From Chitinophagaceae bacterium (lineage in GTDB: Bacteria; Bacteroidota; Bacteroidia; Chitinophagales; Chitinophagaceae): a stretch of DNA of 64,000 bases. Shown piece by piece: positions 8,422-17,171 of the stretch. Location of the stretch: contig JADKKH010000001.1 of assembly GCA_016720585.1 (NCBI GenBank), positions 620,001 to 684,000 of the forward strand, written 5' to 3'. The position numbers and the translations under genes are program-made. Numbering within the stretch: the stretch's first letter is position 1; every line of letters begins with the position of its first letter. The notes under the pieces were generated by a model. The model had not been told where the DNA came from, did not search any database, and saw nothing but the letters and a program-made list of their open reading frames with translations.

Positions 8422-10458
8422 ATGATACATTTTGATCTGCCTAAAGAAAAATCATCCATCCTGAAAGTGATCGGCGTTGGTGGTGGCGGTGGCAATGCGG
8501 TGAACTTTATGTTCAGCCAGCAGATTGAGGGTGTAAACTTTGTAATATGTAATACCGATGCACAGGCATTAGCCAATAGTGGCATACCCAACAGGATACA
8601 ACTGGGCCCGCACCTTACGCAAGGTCTTGGTGCCGGTGCCAATCCTGACATCGGCCGGCAGGCAACCGAAGAATCCCTGGAAGAAATAAAAAGGATCCTG
8701 GAAGTGAATACCAAAATGGCTTTCATTACGGCTGGCATGGGTGGTGGTACCGGAACAGGAGGTGCACCCATCATCGCCAAGATTTGTAAAGACCTGGGCA
8801 TTCTTACCGTTGGTATTGTGACCACACCATTTGCCTACGAAGGAAAGAAACGTCAGCAGCAGGCAGAAGAAGGAATAAAAATATTAAAAGGATATGTGGA
8901 CACCTTGCTGGTGATCAGTAATGATAAATTGCGTCACCAGTTTGGCAATTTAAAAATGCGGGAAGCTTTTGAAAAAGCGGATAACGTTTTAGCAACAGCG
9001 GCGAAATGTATTACGGATGTAATCAACAGTACCGGTCAGATCAATGTGGACTTTGCCGATGTATGCACGGTAATGCGTAATGGTGGTGTGGCAATCCTGG
9101 GTAATGCCGAAGCATCCGGGGAGAACAGGGCACAAAAAGCCATTGAAGAAGCTATGAATTCACCGTTACTGAATGACAGCGATATCAAAGGGGCTAAGTG
9201 GATACTGATTAATATTAATTCGGCTGCCGGCGAACATGAGTTTACCATGGATGAAGTAGAAGTAATTCAAAACTATTTACTGAGCCAGGCAGGTGAGAAC
9301 AGTGATGTGATCCTGGGTATGGGCTATGACAGCACATTGGGTGATCGCATTGGAATAACGTTGATAGCAACCGGTTTCGAACATAAGGATCCGTTTGCTA
9401 AACCTGTACCCAAGAAAGAAGAACCCAAAGTGGAAGAGAAGATCGTAATGATATTGGGACAGGTAGACGAACCGGTAACTCCTGTTGCGAATACAGTTGC
9501 ACCGGAAACAGCCGTTGTTGCAGAAATGGAAGTAGTGAAGGAATCGCTGAAACCAGCTGCCACAGAGGATTACCTGATGCCCAGACTGGTGGAAGAAATG
9601 GAGTTGCAGCAGGCTCCGGTAATTGATATGACGGATATCAAACAGGAAGAAGAAAATGCCATCATTCATTTCGAACTGCAACCCCCGCAAGATGAAACCG
9701 CAGGATCCATTTCAGAAAAAATACCTAGTAATACTACGGTAGAAATGGTTGGTGAAACTACTGTGAGCAAAATGTCAACTGTAGCGAAGAACGAAAGTAT
9801 ACATTCGGTGCAGTATCCGGTTGCAAGCGGATTACATGCCGTCCCCCCAACAAACATCAAAGAAACAGATGCTGTGCTGATCGGCAGCATTAAAGATAGT
9901 GCCAACGGTACCGTTGGTGCAAGCCCGGTGCCTGCAGCATCGGGTGGTTATTTGGCCAGACCGTCCAATATCTACGCAGAATCTAAACCAGAGGCCGTTG
10001 CCTCAACTACTTCTGCCGAAGAACCGGTCCCTTCTCCACTTGCCAGCAATGAAGAGGAAGAACTCCTTGAATTGCAAATGCAAATAATAGAACGGGATGA
10101 CATTCCTGCGGCGGATATGCCGTTGGCCTACCAGGCTCAGACACCTTTGTTTCCCGAGGTTGAGGATTCTGCTATGCAGGACGAAACCGAAGAACAAAAA
10201 CGTAGGGCTGCCGAACGTCTGCATAAGTTGAGAAACTTATCGTTTAACGTTAACGCTGCTGACCCGAATAATGAGTTTGAAACTGTGCCGGCATATATCC
10301 GCCGCAATATGGAATTGTATAACAACCTGCCTACCGGACAGGCAGGCAATACCCAGGTGGAAAATTTCTACAGTAGTTACGAGGTCAAAACCGACGACAA
10401 GAATCAAACCCACATCAGTACGATCAATACTTTTTTAGACGGGAAGAAACCCGATTAA
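8422..10458 (+). CDS. ftsZ: Cell division GTPase FtsZ with very long C-terminal linker
   Basis: Tubulin-like GTPase that forms the Z ring. The GTP-binding core covers residues 1 to about 325, with VGGGGGNAV, the tubulin signature GMGGGTGTGGAP near residue 107, and NVDFADV (T7 loop). After ATGFEHKDPF the protein continues as a disordered, acidic, Pro/Val/Ala-rich linker of roughly 330 residues. It ends in HISTINTFLDGKKPD, the likely conserved tail that binds FtsA. At 678 residues it is much longer than the 350-450 typical of most bacteria; long linkers are known in Bacteroidota. Residues 635-642 (LPTGQAG) are encoded by a dispersed palindrome, which lengthens the linker in frame. A terminator follows at 10584. 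Confidence 0.95.
   Translation: MIHFDLPKEKSSILKVIGVGGGGGNAVNFMFSQQIEGVNFVICNTDAQALANSGIPNRIQLGPHLTQGLGAGANPDIGRQATEESLEEIKRILEVNTKMAFITAGMGGGTGTGGAPIIAKICKDLGILTVGIVTTPFAYEGKKRQQQAEEGIKILKGYVDTLLVISNDKLRHQFGNLKMREAFEKADNVLATAAKCITDVINSTGQINVDFADVCTVMRNGGVAILGNAEASGENRAQKAIEEAMNSPLLNDSDIKGAKWILININSAAGEHEFTMDEVEVIQNYLLSQAGENSDVILGMGYDSTLGDRIGITLIATGFEHKDPFAKPVPKKEEPKVEEKIVMILGQVDEPVTPVANTVAPETAVVAEMEVVKESLKPAATEDYLMPRLVEEMELQQAPVIDMTDIKQEEENAIIHFELQPPQDETAGSISEKIPSNTTVEMVGETTVSKMSTVAKNESIHSVQYPVASGLHAVPPTNIKETDAVLIGSIKDSANGTVGASPVPAASGGYLARPSNIYAESKPEAVASTTSAEEPVPSPLASNEEEELLELQMQIIERDDIPAADMPLAYQAQTPLFPEVEDSAMQDETEEQKRRAAERLHKLRNLSFNVNAADPNNEFETVPAYIRRNMELYNNLPTGQAGNTQVENFYSSYEVKTDDKNQTHISTINTFLDGKKPD
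10326..10346 (+). repeat. Dispersed palindrome inside the ftsZ linker
   Basis: CCTGCCT-ACCGGAC-AGGCAGG has perfect 7-bp arms and reads LPTGQAG in the FtsZ frame. The same arms and the ACCGG loop occur between murG and murC (4177-4196). The insertion is a multiple of three in effect and lies just before the last 35 residues of FtsZ. Confidence 0.8.
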
Positions 10459-10512
10459 CCCTTCGACAAGCTCAGGGTGACAATAGTGTCATGCTGAGCA
10501 TGTCGAAGCATG
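10459..10512. repeat. Inverted repeat after ftsZ (CCTTCGACAAGCTCAGG type)
   Basis: CTTCGACAAGCTCAGGGTGA is followed about 10 bases later by a near reverse complement, GTCATGCTGAGCATGTCGAAG. The two arms can form a long hairpin. This sequence type is a widespread intergenic repeat in bacteria. Lying right after the ftsZ stop, it may act on the 3' end of the dcw transcript. Confidence 0.7.
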
Positions 10513-10583
10513 ATCAAATGAAATTTAAAGACAGTTCGTTCCAATGAAGCCACTGAGCATTAAGCTAGTGTTTTTTAGTTGTT

Positions 10584-10611
10584 CCCTCCGGTTTCTACCG
10601 GAGGGTTTTTT
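10584..10611 (+). terminator. Rho-independent terminator of the dcw cluster
   Basis: CCCTCCGGT-TTCT-ACCGGAGGG followed by TTTTTT is a perfect 9-bp stem with a 4-base loop and a T run. It lies 126 bases after ftsZ and before a convergent gene. Confidence 0.85.
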
Positions 10612-10671
10612 ATCCCCTCCCGGGAGGGGTGGGGGTGGGTATTATTCACCCATTTTATTTTTATTGAGCTG

Positions 10672-11628
10672 TTATTCCACCGGTATATAAAGTTTGGCAG
10701 CACCCTTTTTTATAAGCATATTTTCCAGGTGTCCCATTTTTCTCCGGTCCGTTGTAATAATATGAATATGCACAAAACTATCGTGATGTGTAAATACGCC
10801 TTTATGTTCCGTTGAAAAAAATCCAACCAATTCGGCATTTTGTTTTTTCAACTTTAAGGATAATTCGTTTTTATGGGCTTCTTCCGGAGAATGAACCACT
10901 GTTCCGGTGGGCAGATTTACAATATGAAGCTCAACCTTATCAAGCGTCGCTGTCAGCCGGAAAGCAAAAGGCCTGGAATGATTTTTTGTTGACAGATCCA
11001 GGAATGATTCCAGTTGCGGAATGGTCCGGACACTGTCTGGCAACGAAACTTCTTTCCATTTATCGATAGGGGCATACACAAAGAAAGGGGCCCTGACTTT
11101 AAATGTTTCTTCCATTCTTATAGAACCGTCAGCCGCCACTGTTGATTGATACGATTTACCATCAATGATCAGTAACTCCCCTCTTAAATATTCAACCGGG
11201 CCAACTCCATACAAATGTTCTTTGTTAGAAATAGTATCCAGGTTAATAGTCCCGGATAATTCACCTTTTCGCATGACATTCATCATTGCACCGGCAATTT
11301 TTACGTTACTTTTTTTTGTGACTGAAACTGCAGTTGAACTTTTTTTTCGTAACGCCATGCCGCAAACCGGACATTTACCCGGTTTGTCATAGGTTTTTTC
11401 TCCTTCACACTTCATCGGACACCGATATATCTCCGGTTCAATTATTTTCCGCAATGACATACCACAAACAGGACATTTACCCGGTTTGTCATAGGTTTTT
11501 TCTTTCTCGCATTTCATGGGGCATTGATACCTGTCCATATCATTTTGAGTGGAATGAGCGAAACTGTTGTGACTGTTTAAAATAAAGAAGCAGGTAAATA
11601 ATGCGAGGCAGGCCATTGTTTTTTTCAT
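10672..11628 (-). CDS. Secreted fusion: two heavy-metal-binding domains plus acetolactate decarboxylase-like domain
   Basis: The 318-residue protein begins with a signal peptide (MKKTMACLALFTCFFILNSH). Two heavy-metal-binding (HMBD-type) motifs follow at about residues 34-60 and 68-95, each with the pattern Y-x-CPMxC-x3-KTYDKPGKCPVCGM. From about residue 125 to the end it resembles alpha-acetolactate decarboxylase (BudA): GVGPVEYLRGELLIIDGK, a Pro-Phe barrel segment, GTVVHSP, then HIH (287, 289) and H300. The HxH-x10-H spacing equals that of the zinc ligands of BudA. In known organisms BudA turns acetolactate into acetoin, but no partner for that pathway is seen here. Export plus metal-binding repeats suggest a metal-related role or a periplasmic hydrolase. 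Function is unproven. The gene stands alone and converges on ftsZ. Confidence 0.75.
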   Translation of the reverse strand: MKKTMACLALFTCFFILNSHNSFAHSTQNDMDRYQCPMKCEKEKTYDKPGKCPVCGMSLRKIIEPEIYRCPMKCEGEKTYDKPGKCPVCGMALRKKSSTAVSVTKKSNVKIAGAMMNVMRKGELSGTINLDTISNKEHLYGVGPVEYLRGELLIIDGKSYQSTVAADGSIRMEETFKVRAPFFVYAPIDKWKEVSLPDSVRTIPQLESFLDLSTKNHSRPFAFRLTATLDKVELHIVNLPTGTVVHSPEEAHKNELSLKLKKQNAELVGFFSTEHKGVFTHHDSFVHIHIITTDRRKMGHLENMLIKKGAAKLYIPVE

Positions 11629-12045
11629 AGCAACAATTTGAGATATAAGGATTTTTTTTATGATTAGAACCAGATGCTGCTGTGTTTAAGTTTTCATTAA
11701 TATTCTGAAATTAAAGTTAGGTAGTTTTTGAAATATTATATTGATGTGTGGGTGGAGTATCTACACGGAATTTCACTTTGCAGGTGAAATTGGCTTTAAT
11801 TCGGAGCATTTGAAAATGAATCCATCAATTGCAAAAAGTTATTTATTATCTGGATAAAGTTGATAATATAAGTTATCGGACATCATTAAAAAATAAAACC
11901 CTATCTTTGCACTCTACTCCACGTAATTGACACGGCAGGTTGTAAGCCGGTGGTACACAGAACAAACTTTCGCTGATTCAGAAACTACAACGTCTTTGCC
12001 AGCTCCATCCGCAGTAATGCTGCGCATTAAACATAAAAACCTATA
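11629..12045 (+). other. Divergent intergenic region and long rhlE leader
   Basis: These 417 bases hold no gene. They are AT-rich and contain a -7 box at 11902, which would give the helicase mRNA a leader of about 130 bases. The leader carries a small hairpin CGCAGTAATGCTGCG (12010-12024) about 20 bases before the start codon. RNA helicase genes often have long regulated leaders; regulation here is only a guess. The left part must hold the promoter of the divergent fusion gene, but no clear box was found. Confidence 0.5.
11902..11909 (+). promoter_or_regulatory. Bacteroidota -7 box upstream of rhlE-type helicase
   Basis: TATCTTTG matches the TAnnTTTG consensus exactly and is followed by CAC. 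No convincing -33 TTTG element was found at the usual spacing. Confidence 0.5.
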
Positions 12046-13323
12046 ATGGCTTTTAAAAAATTAGAAATTATTGAACCTATCCTTAAGGCCGTAGCCGCAG
12101 AAGGATACACGATCCCAACCCCCATTCAGCAACAGGCCATACCGCTGGTGCTGCAACGAAAAGACCTGCTGGGTTGTGCCCAGACAGGCACCGGCAAAAC
12201 AGCCGCTTTCGCCATTCCTATCCTGCAGATTCTGCATGAACAAAAACCAATGGCCCCCGGCATCAAAGTATTAATATTAACTCCGACAAGAGAACTGGCC
12301 ATACAAATAGATGAAAGCTTTGCGGCCTATGGGAAATATACCGGCATCCGTCACACTGTTATTTTCGGCGGCGTATCACAACTAAACCAAACCAATGCGC
12401 TGAAAAGAGGCGTGGATGTTTTGGTGGCTACGCCCGGTCGTTTATTAGATTTAATGACCCAGGGTTATATCCGCCTTGACAAACTGCAAATATTTGTACT
12501 TGATGAAGCCGACCGTATGCTCGACATGGGCTTTATCCATGATGTGAAAAAGATCATCGCCAAATTGCCGGCAAAAAGACAAACACTTTTCTTTTCGGCT
12601 ACCATGCCTCCTGAAATTCAAAAGCTGGCCAACGTATTATTAACGCACCCGGCCAAAGTGGAAGTGACACCACCTGCTACAACGGTGGATAAAATAGTGC
12701 AAAGCCTGTATCATGTTGGTAAAATGGAGAAGCCGCAATTGCTGTTGCACCTGCTGCAGGATAAAGCCATTGTTACGGCACTGGTCTTTACCCGCACCAA
12801 ACATGGCGCCGATAAAGTAGTGAAGATTTTACAACAGCATCATATACGGTCCGCTGCTATCCATGGCAACAAATCACAGAATGCCAGACAAGGCGCCTTA
12901 TCTGATTTTAAAAACGGTACACTCCGTGTGCTGGTTGCTACGGATATTGCCGCACGAGGAATTGATATTGACGAACTGACCCATGTGATCAATTTTGATA
13001 TGCCGAATATTCCTGAAACCTATGTTCACCGGATCGGTCGTACCGGCCGGGCAGGTAACACCGGTATTGCCATTTCTTTCGCCAGTATTGAGGAAAGAGA
13101 AGAATTAAGGGATATCCAGAAGTTGATTGGTAAAACTATTCCCGTTATTCATGAGCATCCGTTTGTAATGGGTGCCATGACGGCTGCTCCGCCACCGGTG
13201 CAACGTCACCGGCAACAGCAAGCAGCTTTTAAACCACGGCGAAATGATTTTCAATCACAGAGCTCCGGCAGCGGTAATCATGTTCGACGGGGATATGGTG
13301 CGCAGCGGGGAGGAAACCGGTAA
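12046..13323 (+). CDS. rhlE: DEAD-box ATP-dependent RNA helicase (RhlE type)
   Basis: RNA helicase of 425 residues. All core motifs are visible: Q motif (PTPIQQQAIP), motif I AQTGTGKTAA, Ia PTRELAIQ, Ib TPGRLLD, II DEAD, III SAT, IV TALVFTRTKHGAD, V ATDIAARGID and VI HRIGRTGRAG. The tail after residue 375 is basic and rich in Gln, Arg and Gly (ending GYGAQRGGNR), a usual RNA-binding tail of this subgroup. Members remodel ribosomal or mRNA structures, often in the cold. The gene is monocistronic between its own promoter and a bidirectional terminator at 13452. Confidence 0.9.
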   Translation: MAFKKLEIIEPILKAVAAEGYTIPTPIQQQAIPLVLQRKDLLGCAQTGTGKTAAFAIPILQILHEQKPMAPGIKVLILTPTRELAIQIDESFAAYGKYTGIRHTVIFGGVSQLNQTNALKRGVDVLVATPGRLLDLMTQGYIRLDKLQIFVLDEADRMLDMGFIHDVKKIIAKLPAKRQTLFFSATMPPEIQKLANVLLTHPAKVEVTPPATTVDKIVQSLYHVGKMEKPQLLLHLLQDKAIVTALVFTRTKHGADKVVKILQQHHIRSAAIHGNKSQNARQGALSDFKNGTLRVLVATDIAARGIDIDELTHVINFDMPNIPETYVHRIGRTGRAGNTGIAISFASIEEREELRDIQKLIGKTIPVIHEHPFVMGAMTAAPPPVQRHRQQQAAFKPRRNDFQSQSSGSGNHVRRGYGAQRGGNR

Positions 13324-13336
13324 GAGAATCTAATTT

Positions 13337-13434
13337 CTTTGTGTTCTTTGTGATGTATTTCTTAGTGTTCGTTGTGGTCCTGTATTTTTTTGCCACTAAG
13401 AACACTCAAGGAATCACTAATGGCACTAAGTTGA
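13337..13434. repeat. Low-complexity dispersed repeat (TTTGTG.../CACTAAG type)
   Basis: The segment has TTTGTGTTCTTTGTG and then GCCACTAAGAACACTCAAGG, parts of a repeat also seen at 15182-15247 and as fragments near 59396 and 62181. The two halves are roughly inverted relative to each other. No gene is present. Confidence 0.5.
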
Positions 13435-13451
13435 ACTCAGTTGAAAAAAGC

Positions 13452-13494
13452 AAATGGCCGGAAAAAATTTAATTCAAATTTTTTCCGGCCATTT
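13452..13494. terminator. Bidirectional terminator between convergent genes
   Basis: AAATGGCCGGAAAAAATTT and its exact reverse complement are separated by AATTC, giving a 19-bp perfect stem whose arms contain A and T runs. It sits between the helicase (+) and the HYR protein (-), so it can stop transcription from both sides. Confidence 0.9.
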
Positions 13495-13519
13495 ATATTG
13501 TCTCTAATAGAAAATAGTA

Positions 13520-14182
13520 TTAATCTTCAGTTTGTCTAAGGGCATTTACATCTATTGATGCATAAGTCAGGCCAGTTGTTTTTGAAACAGCAATATAAGT
13601 TGTTCGGCTTGTGGTATTTCCTGCTTCGTCAGTAGAGGTAACCATAATTGTATAGATTCTGGATGCCCCATCCGGTAAACGGGAAGCTTTCAGGCGAACC
13701 AGGTGATTGTTGATGACCTCGCAATCATTTATACCCGATGCCGTTTGGTTGCTGTGCACTGATAATACAGAAATTACATTTTGTGCATTGTCAGATGCCG
13801 TATAATAAACAGCCACTCTTTTCATTTTATTGGTTGGTGGCCATACTTTTTTTGATGAAAGAGTCAGTTCAGATAACCTGGGCGATTCATTGTCTGTTAC
13901 CGTTACTGTAAAAGCACATTTTTCTCCGGAAGAGGACGTAGCGGTTATACTATGTGAACCAATTCGAAAAAAGGAACCATTAGGCTTTGAATAAGTGATA
14001 GTACCGCAATCTCCAGTACCAAGTGAAGTTATCCGGGGAAAACTCACCAGGGCACCTTCCATACCGCTTTCAGTCTTCACAACAATATTGGGTGGACAGG
14101 TTAGGGTACATGACTGTGTATTACCTGATAATTGACTAAGTACAAGGATGGACGACAGGGAAAAGAGTGCTAAAACTTTCAT
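13520..14182 (-). CDS. Secreted HYR (Ig-like) domain protein
   Basis: The ATG at 14182 gives a signal peptide (MKVLALFSLSSILVLSQLSG) and a 220-residue protein; an upstream in-frame start at 14263 would bury that signal and is less likely. After CTLTCPPNIVVKTESG the first half matches the HYR domain pattern (P-I-V-...G-...V-F-P ... GSHSITATSSSGEKCAFTVTVTD). A second beta-sandwich-like half follows (LTLSSKKVWPPTNKM...YTIMVTSTDEAGN). HYR domains are adhesion modules found in Bacteroidota surface proteins. No T9SS sorting tail is visible, so it may be periplasmic or a small exported adhesin. Its target is unknown. Confidence 0.7.
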   Translation of the reverse strand: MKVLALFSLSSILVLSQLSGNTQSCTLTCPPNIVVKTESGMEGALVSFPRITSLGTGDCGTITYSKPNGSFFRIGSHSITATSSSGEKCAFTVTVTDNESPRLSELTLSSKKVWPPTNKMKRVAVYYTASDNAQNVISVLSVHSNQTASGINDCEVINNHLVRLKASRLPDGASRIYTIMVTSTDEAGNTTSRTTYIAVSKTTGLTYASIDVNALRQTED

Positions 14183-14346
14183 ATCAGTATTATTTAAAAG
14201 CGTAGAGAAAAAATAAAAAACAGGGCAGGATGCTTTAACACAGGCAAACAGGATACCAAACAATTACTTGTTGATATGGGAGGTATTTATACAGAAGACG
14301 GGGAAATATATTCCCAACAAGGTAAAGCGGGAATCAACTCAGAGAA

Positions 14347-15165
14347 TTACTTCAAGTCCCTTTTGTTATTAATCCGGTAACAAATAGCCCAGATGATGGC
14401 AGTCAGCACAATCGTGAAAATTACATGCTGCTGAATAAGGGTCAGCGATTTATCGTATGCTTCTTTATCAATTTTTCCAATAAAAGCAGGTACAGGGATC
14501 ATCCGGTCAGAAATTTCCAGTGGCATAAACCGTCCATTGTCATTACCATATACTTTTAACAGTCCGACAATGATAGGTTCAAAGATCATAAAATAAAAAA
14601 GGAAGATGCCCAGGGCGATAAATGCTTTTCGCACCAGGAAGCCAATCAAAAAAGCAATGGATAACTGGGCAAAGGTCTGTAAAGCAAATAACCCTATGTA
14701 ATAAGACTGGTTCCAGGTGTCCTGGATCAGTCTTGTCTGGTTGGTAACGCCGGCCACCAGGGATACCGCGAAATACAAAACCGTGATCATAAGCGTTACC
14801 AGGAGCACATCAATCAGTTTGCTGCTGATAAACTGACTACGGCTCCAGCCATCAATAATATTCTGGCGATGCGTTTTAAAAGTATATTCATTGGTGATGA
14901 ACATAATGATGACGACCGCAGGAATAAAGACAAAAATCGAGGAAGAATAGGCTACTGTATGCCACACTTCGGGGAATGCGAAAGGATTACCGATCACCAT
15001 TTTTGCTAACTGGCCTGCCTGCGAAGGCTGGTGGGTGATATTGTCATACACCATATAAAAAATATAATTGATGCCCGGGTAGGACAGGGCCGTAAGTCCC
15101 AATATCCACCAAAAGGCATTATACTTTCTCATCTTCAGCCATTCTGTACGTATCAGCGTAGTCAT
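14347..15165 (-). CDS. ABC-2 type transporter permease
   Basis: Membrane protein of 272 residues with six hydrophobic segments, beginning MTTLIRTEWLKMRKYNAFWW, the typical start of ABC-2 permeases that follow an ATPase gene. ITNEYTFKTHRQNIIDGWSR in the second loop is the conserved cytoplasmic helix of this family. It lies 84 bases downstream of the ATP-binding gene (15250-16155) and forms an exporter with it. The substrate cannot be told; related pairs export lipids, antibiotics or bacteriocins, and some serve gliding motility. Confidence 0.8.
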   Translation of the reverse strand: MTTLIRTEWLKMRKYNAFWWILGLTALSYPGINYIFYMVYDNITHQPSQAGQLAKMVIGNPFAFPEVWHTVAYSSSIFVFIPAVVIIMFITNEYTFKTHRQNIIDGWSRSQFISSKLIDVLLVTLMITVLYFAVSLVAGVTNQTRLIQDTWNQSYYIGLFALQTFAQLSIAFLIGFLVRKAFIALGIFLFYFMIFEPIIVGLLKVYGNDNGRFMPLEISDRMIPVPAFIGKIDKEAYDKSLTLIQQHVIFTIVLTAIIWAICYRINNKRDLK

Positions 15166-15181
15166 ATATTCTTTATTTTGT

Positions 15182-15247
15182 TTCCCACTAAGCCACTAAG
15201 AACACGGTTTGTATTTTTTGTGACCTTTGCGTCTTTGTGGGAGATGT
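15182..15247. repeat. Dispersed repeat between the ABC genes (CACTAAG/CTTTGCGTCTTTGTGG)
   Basis: CCCACTAAGCCACTAAGAAC is followed by GTGACCTTTGCGTCTTTGTG. The same words recur at 13337-13434 and partly at 59396-59425 (CTGTCTTTGCGTGAAATGT) and 62181-62200. The repeat sits between two co-directional ABC genes. Confidence 0.55.
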
Positions 15248-15249
15248 AT

Positions 15250-16155
15250 TTAGTTGTTTGTAAGTTCAAAGAATCTTGCTTCCAACCGTTTTTTTCGTAA
15301 TACTAATTGCGTCAGCACGACTCCGTTGTTAAAGCAGTGTTGATTGATGTCGGCCATCTTTGCTGTTCCCTTCGGGAAAATGATCTGCACCGTATTTGCT
15401 TTTTCATCCACCAGCACTTCTTTTCCCAAAGTTTGTAAAACCGTTAGCAAAGCAGTAATGTCAGCGGCACTTAATTCCACTACATCTTCATCCATCATGA
15501 TCTCTTCCACATTACCGGTCATAATCAGGTTGCCCGTTTTTAATATGGCTGCATGGGTACAAACCTTTTCCACTTCATCGAGGAGATGACTGGCCATAAT
15601 AATGGTATGACCCTGATCTTTCAATTCGATTATCAGTTTTCTTATTTCGGAAATACCCACTGGGTCAAGTCCGTTGGTAGGTTCATCCAGTACCAGCACT
15701 TTGGGGCTGCCTAATAAAGCGGCGCCGATAGCCAGACGCTGTTTCATACCCAGACTGAAAGATTTGAAAGAGCTCCAGCGGCGATCATAGAGGTTTACTT
15801 TCTTTAAGACCTCATCAATATCTTTTTTGGTTCCGCGGCCGCTGATAGCCTGTGTGATCTTTAAGTTATCGGTACCGGATAAATAACTGTAAAAATTGGG
15901 TGTTTCCAGGAGGGAACCGATTTTTTTCCGTTGGTCGGGAGATCCGCCCGGCTGGCCAAACCAAAGAAATTCACCTTTATTGGCTTTTAGCACATCCATG
16001 ACAATACCGAGCAATGTGGTTTTGCCGCTGCCATTGGGACCAAGGATGCCAAAGACGCTACCCTCCGGCACTTCAAAAGATACCCCATTTAATGCCCGGA
16101 CAGCCCCATAGGACTTTGCCAGGTTTTTGATTGAGAGAACAACACTCATAGTCAT
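15250..16155 (-). CDS. ABC transporter ATP-binding protein
   Basis: ATPase of 301 residues. Walker A GPNGSGKTT is near residue 39, the signature SLGMKQRLAIGAAL near 134, Walker B KVLVLDEPTNGLDP near 155, and the H-loop ASHLLDE near 190. The C-terminal 80 residues form the extra domain seen in exporters of this type, without clear motifs. The start could be either of two ATGs six bases apart. It is upstream of and co-directional with the permease gene, so together they make an ABC-2 exporter. Confidence 0.85.
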   Translation of the reverse strand: MTMSVVLSIKNLAKSYGAVRALNGVSFEVPEGSVFGILGPNGSGKTTLLGIVMDVLKANKGEFLWFGQPGGSPDQRKKIGSLLETPNFYSYLSGTDNLKITQAISGRGTKKDIDEVLKKVNLYDRRWSSFKSFSLGMKQRLAIGAALLGSPKVLVLDEPTNGLDPVGISEIRKLIIELKDQGHTIIMASHLLDEVEKVCTHAAILKTGNLIMTGNVEEIMMDEDVVELSAADITALLTVLQTLGKEVLVDEKANTVQIIFPKGTAKMADINQHCFNNGVVLTQLVLRKKRLEARFFELTNN

Positions 16156-16258
16156 TTAAAATTATATGATGAAGGTAGAAGTTTATACCATATCAAAACA
16201 GAACATTATGACTACTGGTATGTTATTTATAAGCTAACTTCAATAGGATATTTAAAAA

Positions 16259-17161
16259 ATGCCCACCATACTTATTACAGGCGGCACCGGCTTAGTAGGC
16301 AAAGCTCTTGGACAGGCGTTGCTGAACAAAGGTTACCGGGTTATCATCCTTTCCCGGCAGGCTGGTATCAAATCAGCTGATATTAATCTCACTTATGCCA
16401 CCTGGAATGTGGAACAACAGACAATGGATAAAGAGGCCTTCGCCCAGGCCGACTATATCATTCATCTTGCCGGGGCTGGTGTTGCAGAAAAAAGGTGGAC
16501 CCAAAATAGAAAGCAGGAGATTGTGGATAGCCGGGTGAAGAGCAGTAAGCTGATTGTGGAAAGCCTTAAAACGATTCCCAATAAAGTCAAAGCTGTAGTA
16601 AGTGCTTCGGCGATTGGATGGTACCTCAGCCCCGGCCTCCCCCGACCACTTGAAGAAACCGATCCGCCTGCGGATGATTTTCTTGGACAAACCTGTAAAC
16701 TTTGGGAAGAAAGTATAGATCCTGTTACTCAATTGGGTAAACGCTTAGTGAAATTGCGGATTGGAATTGTATTGAGTAAGGACGGTGGAGCATTAAAAGA
16801 GTTTTTGAAGCCATTGAATTTTGGTGTGGCGGCCATTCTGGGAAAAGGTAAACAGATCATCAGCTGGATACATATAAATGACCTGGTGCGTATGTTTATT
16901 ACCGCAATAGAAAATGAACAGTTGACCGGAGTTTATAATGCGGTTGCTCCCAATCCCGTATCCAATAAAGAATTAACCCTGGCATTGGCAAAAAGCAGGA
17001 AGCATTTTTTTATTCCAGTTCATGTCCCTTCTTTCTTACTAAAAATAATGCTCGGTGAAATGAGTATAGAAGTCTTGAAAAGTTCAACAGTAAGCAGTAA
17101 TAAAATTCAGCAGGCAGGTTTTCAATTTATGTTTCCAGAAATCCGGGAAGCTGTGGAGTAA
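16259..17161 (+). CDS. TIGR01777-type SDR epimerase
   Basis: Protein of 300 residues in the extended SDR superfamily. The Rossmann start ILITGGTGLVGKALG is at residues 4-18. DYIIHLAGAGVAEKRWTQNRKQEI (quoted in part: HLAGAGVAEKRW) and SASAIGWY are diagnostic of the TIGR01777/YfcH group, and the C-terminal 60 residues match its DUF1731 tail (FFIPVHVPSFLLKIMLGEMS). In the active-site region the usual YGD/YxxxK motif is replaced by IGWYLSPG, so the catalytic role is uncertain. The physiological substrate of the group is unknown. It stands alone between divergent and convergent neighbours. Confidence 0.85.
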   Translation: MPTILITGGTGLVGKALGQALLNKGYRVIILSRQAGIKSADINLTYATWNVEQQTMDKEAFAQADYIIHLAGAGVAEKRWTQNRKQEIVDSRVKSSKLIVESLKTIPNKVKAVVSASAIGWYLSPGLPRPLEETDPPADDFLGQTCKLWEESIDPVTQLGKRLVKLRIGIVLSKDGGALKEFLKPLNFGVAAILGKGKQIISWIHINDLVRMFITAIENEQLTGVYNAVAPNPVSNKELTLALAKSRKHFFIPVHVPSFLLKIMLGEMSIEVLKSSTVSSNKIQQAGFQFMFPEIREAVE

Positions 17162-17171
17162 TAATTATAAT

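Noticed and set aside
10459..10512. Terminator of ftsZ at the CTTCGACAAGCTCAGG inverted repeat
   Set aside because: No T run follows; the real terminator lies at 10584. It was kept as a repeat.
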